A stretch of DNA of 64,000 nt from Ceratopteris richardii. Lineage: Eukaryota; Streptophyta; Polypodiopsida; Polypodiales; Pteridaceae. A program made the position numbers and the translations under genes. The stretch is from contig CM035416.1 of the NCBI GenBank assembly GCA_020310875.1, positions 72,716,483 to 72,780,482 on the forward strand, in the 5' to 3' direction. Below, in pieces: positions 49,176-59,098 of the stretch (its first letter is position 1; the number at the start of each line of letters is the position of its first letter). Under the pieces are notes generated by a model. That model searched no databases. It was not told where the DNA came from and worked only from the letters and a program-made list of their open reading frames with translations.

Positions 49176-50117
49176 ATTGGTTGGGCTCAAGCTTGCCTTT
49201 CAGGAGATCATGGAGGGGGGCACCCTACCCGAGATGCTCTATGAGGGGCTGGTTTTCCTCGTCCCTAGGGAGGAAGGGAATCTTGATGAGATCAGACATT
49301 GGTGGTCGATTACGATTCTCAACTCAGCTTACAAAATTCTTGCGAAGGCTTTGAGTTTGAGACTGCAACCTATGCTTGAATCCTTTATCCACCGATGCAT
49401 ACTGGTTATGTTAAGGTAATATCCTCGACAACATCTTCACGGTCTAGGAGGGACTTTCCTTGGCTCGGATGCGTGGCGAGCCTCTTGCTATTCTGCATAT
49501 TGATTTTGAGAAAGCCTATGATCGTGTGGATTGGGCTTTTCTCGAGGACACTATGCTTTGTATGGGCTTCTCGCTAGTTGGATGAGGGGGGTTGCCTCAC
49601 TGTAGAGATTCGCCCACAACAAAGTATTAGTGGCCAATGGCCGGGGGTCCGGGGAGCATTTCATCATCTCTAGATCTGTGCGATAGGGCTCTTCCTTGGC
49701 TCCAAACTTATTTGTATTCTTCGCCGAGGCCATGAGCTCCTATTTGATTGCAGAGGACATTGGTATGCAGGGAGGCACTTCTAGATGCCGAGTTTGCCGA
49801 CGACACTGCAATTTACTTGCATAGCATGAGGTCAATATCTCCAGCTTTCAGGTAGCATTGGAGAGATTTTGTGATGCATCAGGTGCACAAGTCAATTGGT
49901 GCAAATCTTGTGGTTTCTTGCTTGTTAGAGCAGAGTAGAGCGCTGTTGGCAAGTTCATCGTTCGAAGATTTCTCCATGCCTTGAGCCTTGGAAGGAGTTT
50001 CTCTCGAGAAATTTGGCATGTTTGTGCAAGCAATTGGTGGGCCTTGGAAGCCTGAGATCATGTGGATTCTTGTTGAGATGAAGCATGGTGGGTTCTCCAG
50101 GAGGATTGAGGATCGTT

Positions 50118-50478
50118 TTGTTGAGAGTTCCATGCTCCACCCTTTTGTCCAAGTCTTCCTTCATTCTCATGCAAGATCATTTATCCCACATGCAAGGAGA
50201 TTTGCCCTCAACTTTATATAAAGAGGGCCTCACTTCACTCCTCACAAGCTCATTGACTCGAGCCCTTGGCAAGGGTGCCCTCACTCTCCTCATGGAGTCT
50301 TCATGCTCATAGAGCAACTTATGTAAGTCCTTTCCATTTTAATTCATTCATCGTGTTTTGTTATCTTTTGTTCCTTCCTCCATAGGTTGTTAGATGTGTG
50401 CATGTGAATAGAGCAGGAGTAGTTGAATAGAGTGGGAGTAGTTGAATAGAGTGGGAGTAGTCTTTTGTCATTTCAACA
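50118..50478 (+). repeat. 5' LTR of the non-autonomous element
   Basis: 361 bp, TG...CA ends with TGTTG/CAACA inverted termini. TATATAA at 50215-50221 is a likely TATA box. Near the end three copies of a 19-bp AGTAGTTGAATAGAGTGGG-like unit account for most of the length difference from the 3' LTR. Confidence 0.9.
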
Positions 50479-50490
50479 TGGTAGCACAAC
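50479..50490 (+). other. Primer-binding-site-like sequence
   Basis: TGGTAGCACAAC directly after the LTR matches 9 of 12 bases of the common plant initiator-Met tRNA site TGGTATCAGAGC. Weak but well placed. Confidence 0.55.
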
Positions 50491-52005
50491 ATAGGTATTG
50501 TTTCGATAGCATCTTCTTTTGAGCTTTGCTTTCATTATCTTCATCATTAGCATATAGATTTCTCTTAATTCTTTTCTAATCCCTCCCATCCTCCCATATC
50601 TTCATCACAAAAGTGCGTTTAAGCACTATTTTTTATTTTTCTTCTTATCGTTTTTTCTTATGTTGCACATTGCATCATTACCTTTTTCAAGTATCCATTA
50701 GTTCCCTCATGACATCTTGTGCTCAAGCGTTGATGGTGAGTGGAGGTCTCTTGCATGACATTATGTGTGAGTGAATGTAAAGCAGCACATCACTCAAGAT
50801 ATGAGGTGGGCTTAGCTACGCTCATTGGCTTAAGTTTGCCTGTGGATTAATACAAGCATGGTTGTACAGAAGAAGCAACATATTAGGATGCATTGAGCAA
50901 ACCAAATGCAAGGGTGAATATAACAACAACAACAACAAGTCTCAAAGAGCATCGTTGACGGTTGGACTACAACAAGAATAGAAGCTGCCAAGCAGGAGAA
51001 GAGGGCGAGAAATTCTGACATCGCTTCGCTTCCCTCTGGAGATGGTCGAAACAAATAGGAAACTACTCCAATGGTCAAAACAAAAGAAGACTGGGCCAGA
51101 TTCATCCTCTCAGCATCGGGTTCTCTCAAGCGGTGCAACATTTGCTGCTTATGCGGCTGCAGGGACTGACCAGGAATGAATGACTTGCTCTCTCACACTG
51201 CCAATGACCGGGCCAGCACAATACTGCAATATTAGGAATGCTGCTTATTAAATAAGCACGATGGCCATTACATAAGCAGTGACGTCAAAGCTGGGTTCAT
51301 CGCACCAAGCTCATTTATCTTGCTTGAACATCAGATAGGCATACGGGATCAACACAGCTAAGGGTTTATCCTGATGATAGCATGTGAGAATTTGGATTAG
51401 CATGTTTTGTTCATAATATGTATCTGCACTCTAGCGTTTGCCTTGATTTATAGAAATAGTATTTCATTCCTAAGCGCTCATAGAAAACCTGGATTTTCAA
51501 TCATAGCATACTAATGTGAGTGATGTAGAAATATGTTTTAATGCATCCACAAAATTATCATGCACATTTTAATTGTAAGCATGAGTCTAACCTATCAAGG
51601 ATGTCACACACATACGGTTTTATGTAAAGGACTAGACACCACCTTCATTCAAGAAGGTAGGACCTTCCCAATAGACACACTTTTATCTCAAGGATATGTG
51701 CCCCATTAATAGTCTCTTTACATCACAAAATATGGAACATATGCCATCCAATGAGGCTTCAACACCAACAAAAGGGCAAAGATGGACTTCATCATCGACA
51801 AGGAGTCTACAAGAAGTTAGAGGACTCAAACAAAGGTCCCATCAATGGATCCAAAGGAGGATGCATCACCAACAAAGGCTACATCAAAAGACAAAGACCA
51901 ATAGGAGCAATGGAATAAAGCTCAAAGGACCTCATAAAAGGATCTCAAGGGCTAAAAAGGATCACCCAAAAGCACTACCTACCGCATGATGTAAACCCTA
52001 CATGT
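50491..52005 (+). other. Interior of the LTR element without recognised gene
   Basis: AT-rich leader to about 50800, an (AAC)n run at 50922-50938, then non-coding sequence. Frames up to about 100 codons occur (50830-51141 minus, 51696-51989 plus), but they have no motif I know and no shared codon pattern. From 51750 to 51960 short A-rich phrases recur (CAACAAAGG, AAAGGATC). Confidence 0.6.
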
Positions 52006-52296
52006 CTAAGGATCTCATATGTCCCTAGATCCCCACAAAACCACTAGGATTCCAAATGTCCAAGTATATGTCTTGGGATCCCAGATGTCCCAAGATTCCC
52101 AGGAATGCCATATGTCCAACCACCATGGATCCCATATGTCCATGGATACAAAACCACATGGATGCTATATGTCCATGAAAACCAAGGGATGCAATATGTC
52201 CCATACTTGGATGCCATATGTCCAAGCTATGTCTAAGGATCCCATATGTCCTTAGATCTAAAAACCCATGGACTAAGTGATGCCATATGTCACTAG
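52006..52296 (+). repeat. Array of ten short hairpins with a shared 9-nt loop
   Basis: Ten units at 52006, 52044, 52072, about 52101, 52123, 52157, 52186, 52206, 52233 and 52273. Each has GGA (or GTGA) before and TCC (or TCAC) after a 9-nt loop of the form T-S-C-CATATG; six loops keep CATATG exactly. The outer stem letters differ from unit to unit but mostly match each other: CTTGGGA/TCCCAAG, CCATGGA/TCCATGG, CATGGA/TCCATG, CTTGGA/TCCAAG, CTAAGGA/TCCTTAG. Units 1 and 2 have one mismatch, unit 4 only three pairs, unit 10 a bulge. Function unknown; it lies 34 bp before the polypurine tract. Confidence 0.85.
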
Positions 52297-52329
52297 TTCC
52301 CCACAATATAAACAAAAGGGTCATCATAT

Positions 52330-52338
52330 GGAGGGGGG
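52330..52338 (+). other. Polypurine tract
   Basis: GGAGGGGGG directly before the 3' LTR, the expected place for plus-strand DNA priming. Confidence 0.8.
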
Positions 52339-52660
52339 TCTTGAGAGTTCCATGCTCCACCTTTTTGTCCAAGTCTTCATTCATTCTCATTCAAGATCAT
52401 TTATCCCACATGCAAGGAGATATGCCCTAACTCCATATAATGAGGGCCTCACTTCACTCCTTACAAACTCATTCACTCAAGCCCTTGGCAAGAGTGCCCT
52501 CACTCTCCTCATGGCGTCTTCATGCTCATAGAGCAACTTATGTAAGTCATTTCTATTTTAATTCATTCATCATGTTTTGTTATCTTTTGTTCCTTCCTCC
52601 ATAGACTGTTAGATGTGTGCATATGAATAGAGTAGGGAGTATTCTTTTGTCATTTCAACA
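52339..52660 (+). repeat. 3' LTR of the non-autonomous element
   Basis: 322 bp, closely matching the 5' LTR. It begins TCTTG (the TG end has changed) and ends CAACA. The AGTAGTTGAATAG unit is present once at most. The LTRs differ at many bases, so the insertion is not very recent. Confidence 0.9.
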
Positions 52661-53520
52661 CGTTTCACATGTAGTATATTGAGGACTTGGGATGCCCTTT
52701 CTTTCGAGTTCCTCTCTTCTTGTTGGCATGGCATTTGGAGTAGTTAGAAGCCTCGTCGGACTGTCCCTTTTCAGTGGTTGGTTGCTCACATGGGTATTGC
52801 TATTGGTACTTGACTCAGTTATGGTGGACGACCCCTGACTACACTGGTTGTGGCCTCTCCACTGAGTCAAAACGACATTGTTTATGGGACTCTCCGTGGG
52901 CTCAACAGATTTCACTTAGGATTTTGAAAGTTATGACTTGTTGTGAGGGGGCTCAACTCATTTCTTGGGGTGCGGTGGCCAAGGGTATGTTATTTGGCCC
53001 GTCCCTGAGTTATGAGCATGCGGCTGATAGTCTTATCCTATCGATTCAGGATGTGCGCTTTCTCACTGCACACGGCATTGGTGACCCGTCTTGGAGTAGG
53101 GAAGGTGATACTCGCTAGGAGTTGATAAGTAGCCTTGCCTTATGGTTTGTTTGGAGAGCGAGGTGCTGACACATCTTTGGGCAGCGATTGATTCCCCGAG
53201 TTGAGACTCTTTGGGATTTTTGGCTCGAACTCATTCACACTCTTCAGGGACAGCTCGACCATCTTCAGGATGATTCTGATGGCATGATTCAACGGTGACT
53301 TGCCTTTCTTTGGCTTTGGAAGAAAGGCCCTTTCTTTACTTCTCAGGGAGATAGAATTCGATGGAACTATCGGTTGCTTGCATGGATCCCCCCCAAGGAG
53401 CTAGCCATCTCTGTTATCTTGTGTAGGGTGGGTGAGTAGGGTGGTGTATCCCCCATGAATATGGTTTTGTACTCAATCCTTGAGTGAGACTCTAGCCTTG
53501 AGGGTGTTTTTTAAATTAAC

Positions 53521-55254
53521 TAATGATAGGATCTTTTTTGTGGGGAAAAAAATGCTTCATCTTGCAACGCTATGGGAGCGATGGTAGAGTAAGAGTTTTC
53601 TCATACAGTTTGGATTCCATGTGCAACATATTGTATAGATTTGCAGATGGAAGATATAGGGAAGCTCTTGTGGGTGTAATCTTTTGTTTTAGCGTTCCGA
53701 AGATAACTTTACTTTTTCATAGGAAGCAACGTGTTCTTGTAATCTTTCATAACGACGGCACATTGGATATGGTACGACCTTTGAAGAAGAGATTTGCATA
53801 TATTTTTTTGGTCTCGCCTAGATTCTGTGAGCCGAGGGATCCATTGCTGTAGATTGTGATGGATCCGCAATGTTGGGATTTGCATGCTTGTTACAATGAG
53901 CATGCAAAGCATCTTCAACGATGAATATTGGAATATCCATCTTGGGATGAGTATGGTCTCTATTTTCGATTTTGAAACCTATTTTTATTCTTCTTCGAGT
54001 TATAGATATGGAAGGATCCACGTTAGGTGTTGTTTATCATCTCTTTATGCTGATAAAATAATCTATATCTCAATGTTCTTTGCCATTAGATTGGTAAGTA
54101 CTAAGCACTTAAAAGTCTCGACTATTAAATTGTTGTTCTTTTAGGACTTATACATCTTCATTTTTTCGTTAGATGGTCTTCTATATTGGAGATTGTGGAT
54201 AGAAGATGGTCTTTCATGAATCACCCTATCTATGTGATGGAAACAATGTTTCATTCCTATATTGATCTTCTAATGTAAGGTTAGATTCATCATTGAGCAC
54301 TGAGCAGTATGCAATCTGAATACATTGAAAAGAATATTCATAGAAGACGAGCAGTTGTTGATAGATATGGAGTTACAAATTTTAAGCATGGGATTGGTCC
54401 TACATTTGTTGCTCCGAAAAAGGATGCAAAAAAGTATCTTCTTACTTAGTGACACTCATATGGGAGGATTGGTCTCTCCAATCTCACCTCTATTGCAGTT
54501 CAAGTATTATCTTATAGAAACTTAAGATTTGTTATATTATACGATCATTACACATTTGTACAGTATGTGTATTGTTTGTGACATGGTCATTCAGGATTGT
54601 TAATAGGTGCATGTGAGAGGAATTGGTCTTTGTATTTTTTGATTTATATGAAGATCCCTAATTGTTTGAACGCTTCTCATTCAGAGAAGTTAGTGTATTG
54701 TAGAGAAAATATGAAGTTAAAACGTACATTTCAAATTTTAGGTGCACATTGCACAATATATTATAATGTAATTTATATTCTGATATGAAAATTTAAACAT
54801 GTAGATGTGGGCAAGTTGAAGTTTGGTTGATTTTACAAAAGAGTAAAAAGGGGCATATACATGATGAGCAAGAATATATTATTAGAGGGCTATATAAAGC
54901 GAACACTTCGATAATGCTTAATCTGGATCCCATAGAAAAGGGATTATAAGCAGAAAAAAATGTTTAGTAGATTCATGTTGATAGGGCTCAGCCTTATTTT
55001 GTAGCTTTAAAGTGCTTTCTCGTAGGTGATTGGCAGACCAAATAAAACTTAACATCCTTTTGATGCTGCACCATATTGAGCAATTTCAGGTCTATTCCCA
55101 GCCTTGAAACGAGTCTGGATGAGTGCCAAACCTGATGTGATATTCTATCCAAAGAAAAATGTATTTCAGTTAGTTCATGCAAATTAAAACTCTTCACCTC
55201 TAACACATACATACCCGCTGTAATTTTGTCTTTTTGATCCAATAAAGTGAAGAG

Positions 55255-55326
<72 letters not shown>

Positions 55327-55944
55327 GCCCTCTTTTTTCTTTTTTTCTTTTCAAAAAAAAAAAGGGAGTTTCTCAATGCATTGGGAATGGGGCCTTTTGA
55401 CAGGGTTGGTTGGGGCCTGAATGGTGTCAAGTGGAGTGTCCTTAAAATAGCAAATTTAGGGTCCAACTTTATTGTGTTGGTTACTTCTGCCGCTGTCTTA
55501 CATATGGCTTACCGAGGATAATAAATGCTGACAATTCTAATATATGGAAAATAGAAGGGAATCGAATAGCATAGGGGTGTTCTAAATAGTTAGATGTTCA
55601 AAAAAGGTGAGACCACTACAAAATGATAAAATGCTGCTCTCAGAGGGTGTGATGGTTTTATACTATGATTTTCATATGAAAATTTAATAGAAATCTTACA
55701 GTCAGATTAAACTGTGTTTAACAATGATTTCTGAGTCATGGTTAATCGCTGTAAAATTCATGAATAAGTGCATTATATAGTCTTAATTACGTCGATTATA
55801 GACAATAGTATTGATGCTCCCTTGCATACCTCTGTATATTTTAATGATTTTGTGGCATGTCATAAAATTGTCTCTATCTGCATTATTGCTTAATTATGTA
55901 TCATGTATCATCTACATATGTCCAGCCTAAGTTTTTTGTTTCAG
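53521..55944. other. 2.4-kb stretch with no supported gene
   Basis: AT-rich sequence after the L1 remnant. Small open frames exist (for example 53523-53852 plus, 109 codons; 54325-54525 plus). One run near 54340-54440 reads like protein (RYGVTNFKHGIGPTFVAPKK) before stops, but I do not recognise it. It may be intron or 5' sequence of the SEC16-like gene that follows, since the first exon seen begins with an acceptor site and more exons must lie upstream. Confidence 0.6.
55257..55322 (+). repeat. Poly-C run of 66 bases
   Basis: Unbroken C on plus (G on minus), followed by TCCGGCCC and T/A-rich DNA. The apparent Gly-run protein on the minus strand is only this repeat. Confidence 0.95.
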
Positions 55945-56082
55945 AAAGAGCATAAGGGTACAACGACAAGTCCAAAAGTTGATGCTTCTGTAACAAAAGA
56001 GAATAAGAATGAAGTGCGCCGAACTGGCTATCTGAGCCAGTTATTTTCCAAAGCAGTAGGATTTATAAAGTCGACCAAGAAA
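55945..56082 (+). CDS. SEC16-like gene, internal exon
   Basis: Plant SEC16 is a scaffold at ER exit sites that organises COPII vesicle budding. This 138-bp exon follows a good acceptor (TTTTTTGTTTCAG, ending 55944) and ends at AAGAAA/GTAGGT. It is phase 0 on both sides. It encodes 46 residues ending YLSQLFSKAVGFIKSTKK, like the short basic stretch before the conserved LGE.N.FYYDE block of plant SEC16. Upstream exons, including the central conserved domain, are not in the window or not recognisable. Identification is from the protein pattern, not a search. Confidence 0.72.
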
Positions 56083-56158
56083 GTAGGTGCTATGTGCAGT
56101 TCAGCTTTTGCTTGCTACGTACATGGCTAACATCCCAACCTTTTGAAAATATTTTCAG

Positions 56159-56445
56159 GCAGACTTAGGGGAAACCAACAGGTTTTACTATGATGAAGAT
56201 AAGAAAAGATGGGTTGAGGAAGGCAAAGAGAACGAGGAAGAGGATGCAGTACTTAAGCCCCCTCCCATCACCACTGGCTTTAATCCCAACAATGAGAAAT
56301 CTTTACCTGATAAGAAGGTTACAAGTGAAATTGTGGGCCCAGCTTTGGCCACTGAGGGTATTAACACATCACAAGAAATGCCATCATTGCCATCCAATAG
56401 CAATCAATTTTCTGTCCGTGGCCGCCTTGGTGGTGTCCGGTCAAG
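56159..56445 (+). CDS. SEC16-like gene, exon with conserved FYYDE...WVEEG block
   Basis: Acceptor ATATTTTCAG ends at 56158. The frame continues in phase 0: ADLGETNRFYYDEDKKRWVE, then EEG, an acidic part, PPPITTGF and, near the end, SNSNQFSVRGRLGGVRS. The YYDE/W.EEG block and the QFS.RGR end are typical of plant SEC16 C-termini. The exon may end at TCAAG/GTGAAG (56445) as an intron donor, since relatives continue with more residues after RGR.GVR.R. If it is not spliced, a TGA follows after one more codon. No convincing next exon was found up to 57833. Confidence 0.75.
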
Positions 56446-57833
56446 GTGAAGAATTTCAATCAGTTTGTTATGCATTTAATACCTTGTAGACTGACCTTGT
56501 ACTAGCTTGTACTCTTTTGAAATATGTTCACATGTATGAAATAAATATTCTTCTGCATGATATCACTTTATGTTATTGAAATTCGTGGACACTGTAGAGT
56601 ATCTGCATGCTTTAGTGAGCGTAGAATATTGCACGTGCTTTCCATATTTGATTACAAGTGTTCTGGCTCTTTTTCAGCATTATTGAAGTCTAACTGTATC
56701 ATATCTTTTGATTATTAAATTTGTATGCTGTATGGATTAACCTGTACTGTTGATTCAGTTCAGTATGAATCTCTATGATTGTACAGTTCCTTGTGAACAA
56801 CAACCATCATGCCTGTGCCTTTTTTTTTGTACTGATTACTCAAACAATGTGATACAAAAAAAATTGAAGATGTGCTTTTTGATGTGTTCACACATGGGAA
56901 TACAAAGTCCTTTGGCAGTGCCTTATAAAGAGAATGCTCAGTGTGTTGAGATTATACACAAGAACTAGGTGCAATGCTTGCGTTTACATAGGAATCAAAC
57001 CACATTACTAGGCGAGTTAAACAAACCTCACTGTAAACCAACCTACTAGTATGGCCACCTTTTTGCACTTTGCCACTCTCATTGCCTACCTTCTTTGTGT
57101 TCAGACTTTAACATGCCCTTTCAGCTGGATCCTCCAAGGGGAAGTGCCCCTGCTGGTCAGTGCATGATTGTTGGGTGTGTGAAGTGAGTTATGCTTTCAT
57201 AATTGCAGTTGCACTTACCGAAACCTGCCTCATCAATTCCCAGGGCAGCAAATTCACGATTAGACCTGTTAAAATCCATCAGAACTATTTTCTGTCACAA
57301 AGTATTACAGAAAATAATAAACTATTACAAGAACTAGGTTGCTAATGTCATAGACACTAACATCAAATCATGGCCAAACTTCGTCTTCGATTCGCCCTGC
57401 CTCCTCTTCCCCCTTCTCTCATTAAACAAATATAGATACATAAATGAGATACTTACGAAGTTGTAGGAAACAAACAGCTGGCTGATATAGATAATTACAG
57501 TGTGCAAAAGCCAGAAGAGAGATCCAAAGGGCTATTTTGCGCTCTCAAGAGTAACATCAAGAAATTGATTCAAGAATCTAAGTCTGCAAATGAAATGCAG
57601 CTGGCTGAATTTCTTGAATTCTGAGCCTGAGTCAAGATTCAAATGTACTGATGCATATCTTTCGATTCCTCACTCGTATGGCTACATGATCATTGAATTC
57701 GGCATGGTTTGTCACCGTGAATGCCTCTAAATATCATTTGACACATTGAGTTCATTAGGTTAGATTTGGTGCATTTAGGCTTTTTGGTTCGTTGACAAAT
57801 TGCACACTTAACCTTCAGGGTAGTTTGGTTAAT
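56446..57833. other. Downstream of the SEC16-like exons, no further exon recognised
   Basis: AT-rich, with many short plus-strand frames. A possible acceptor at 57124 (CCCTTTCAG) precedes a short frame (LDPPRGSAPAGQCM), which I could not match to SEC16. Either 3' intron or UTR sequence, or intergenic. Confidence 0.5.
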
Positions 57834-57884
57834 GTAGAATGATTTTTTTGAAGAAGAGAGTAAAGGATGGGCCAAATAACCAAA

Positions 57885-58034
57885 TTGGGCGCCAAGACGT
57901 CCAAAACTGGAGTTGGGCGCCGAGACGTCCAAAATCTGGACTTGGGTGCCAAGACGTCCAAAAATTGGAGTTGGGCGCCAAGACGTCCAAAAACTGGAGT
58001 TGGACACCAAGACGTCCAGATGGTAGAGTTGGGC
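57885..58034 (+). repeat. Five 28-29-bp repeats carrying GACGTC in the U3 region
   Basis: Each unit has TTGGGCGCCAAGACGTCCAA or a close variant. GACGTC is present in all five and is an ACGT-core site of the type bound by plant bZIP factors. The array is about 180 bp upstream of the TATA box, so enhancer repeats are likely. Units can also fold (TTGGGCG with CGTCCAA). Confidence 0.8.
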
Positions 58035-58213
58035 GATGGCATGCCCAGACAAGCAGACCTGACAAGGCGGCCAAGTGGGGCCAGCCACTCATCATTACAC
58101 GACAATGTCTGGTAGTGGCGGCCATGCTGACAATTGAAACGGCATAGTGCATTAACTTCCCATTACTCTCATGTAATAGACTCCCCTATTGTATCGGTTC
58201 TTCACCTCTCTCC

Positions 58214-58220
58214 TATAAAA
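58214..58220 (+). promoter_or_regulatory. TATA box of the gypsy LTR
   Basis: TATAAAA after a CT-rich stretch, at a reasonable distance from the U3 repeats. The transcription start would be near 58245. Confidence 0.6.
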
Positions 58221-58638
58221 AAGGGAAACCTCAAGAGAGGGATATAGCATATAGTGCACACTACAGGAGACTATAGCTAAGAGTGCGAGCAGGCTTAGAG
58301 CTCGTAGAGACCTTCTATGTTGTTTGCTTATGCTACTTATGTGAGAATACTTGGAGGTTGAATTCTGTTGTTCCATTGTATGGTATGATTAGCTAATACT
58401 TGTGCAGATGGTGTAATACTTAGTTGTTCTATTGGAGTTGTCTCTTGCTCTATTCTGCAGCATGCTACTTCTGTTGTGACCCTTACTCCTAAGTGTAGTT
58501 TGTAGTGGTGATACAAAGGCTTGGTGATAAGAGTCTATTATGGTAATGTGTTTCATGTGCTTACATGTGCTCCAAGAGTAGTGCATTTTGCATTCCCTGC
58601 ACCCACACACTTCACTTCACTACCTACAACTGAAAATT

Positions 58639-58657
58639 TGGCACGCCCGGTGGGACA
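58639..58657 (+). other. Primer-binding site of the gypsy element
   Basis: TGGCACGCCCGGTGGGACA begins about 10 bases after the likely LTR end. The leading TGG pairs with a tRNA CCA end. I did not assign the tRNA. Confidence 0.7.
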
Positions 58658-58732
58658 GGGCTTCTGGAGATTTCCTGTTCCTTGAGAAATCACTTGGAGT
58701 TTGAGTGCCCAGGTCCACCTCTCCTCCTTAGG

Positions 58733-58990
58733 GCAGCTCCTCCTCCTCCTAGCAAACTCCTCTCTTGGCTTTTTGGGCGACTCCTCCTCCTCCTCCCCCT
58801 CCTCTCTTGGCTTTTTGGGAGACTCCTCCTCCTCTTCCTCCTCTCTTGGCTTTTTGGGAGACTCCTCCTCCTCCTCCCCTCCTCTCTTGGCTTCTTGGGC
58901 GAATCTTCCTCCTCCTCCTCTCTTGGCTTCTTGGAGACGACTCCTCCTCTTGAGCAACCTCTTCTTGGGTGACGACGACTCCTTCTTCTT
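58733..58990 (+). repeat. Leader minisatellite, about 40-bp units
   Basis: Five or six units of CTCTTGGCTTTTTGGGAGAC followed by CTCC repeats. In one frame it reads WATPPPPPPP and WETPPP, the same phrase as the linker near 61550-61860. It lies between the primer-binding site and gag. Confidence 0.8.
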
Positions 58991-59098
58991 GGGCGACTTC
59001 TTCATTTGGGCGACTTCCTCCATGAGGGTGAGCCACCTCCTCCCATCTAATCATTCTCTCATTATTTCCTCTCTTGGAAATAGTTCCCAAGATGGTCC

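Larger units (their letters stand above)
50118..52660 (+). mobile_element. Non-autonomous LTR retrotransposon with 5-bp target duplication
   Basis: Two direct repeats (50118-50478 and 52339-52660) bound a 1.86-kb interior with no gag or pol that I can recognise. The first LTR is TGTTG...CAACA. The flanks are CGTTT at 50113-50117 and CGTTT at 52661-52665, a 5-bp target site duplication. A primer-binding-like site follows the left LTR and a polypurine tract precedes the right one. The orientation is therefore plus. It lies inside the L1 fragment, whose sequence resumes after it. Size and lack of coding fit a TRIM/LARD-like class. Movement would need proteins from another element. Confidence 0.9.
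49176..53520 (+). mobile_element. Plant L1-type LINE fragment, split by an LTR element
   Basis: On the plus strand, 49199-49850 encodes pieces of a plant L1 RT: LAFQEIMEGGTLPEML, GNLDEIRHW, NSAYKILAKALSLRL, GNILDNIFTV, ILHIDFEKAYDRVDWAFLED, then FADDTAIYLHS (F/YADD box) and CDASGAQVNW. The sequence breaks at 50117 and resumes at 52661 with the C-terminal part to about 53520 (SWGAVAKGMLFGPSLSYEHA region). Stops and shifts are frequent. It is unrelated to families A-D: opposite strand, different RT, no (TC)n. Confidence 0.8.
57834..58628 (+). repeat. Probable 5' LTR of the gypsy element
   Basis: The 3' edge is set by CCTACA just before the primer-binding site. The start (TG at 57834) is a guess. 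Inside are a 29-bp repeat array (57885-58034), a TATA box (TATAAAA, 58214) and a T-rich second half. Confidence 0.55.

Noticed and set aside
52006..52296. CRISPR-like array
   Set aside because: Units are unevenly spaced inverted repeats in a plant LTR element, with no constant repeat/spacer plan and no cas genes.
55200..55466. Glycine-run protein on the minus strand
   Set aside because: It is the poly-C run read as codons.
56446..56451. TGA after GGVRSR as the certain stop of the SEC16-like gene
   Set aside because: AAG/GTGAAG is also a good donor site and relatives continue beyond this point, so the stop is left open.
57690..58152. Minus-strand frames over 57.7-58.1 kb with repeated FGRLGAQ-like phrases
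   Set aside because: They are translations of the 29-bp LTR repeats and lack any domain or start context.
58553..59090. Minus-strand Lys/Glu-rich frames at 58.5-59.1 kb
   Set aside because: They are the reverse of the leader minisatellite of a plus-strand element.
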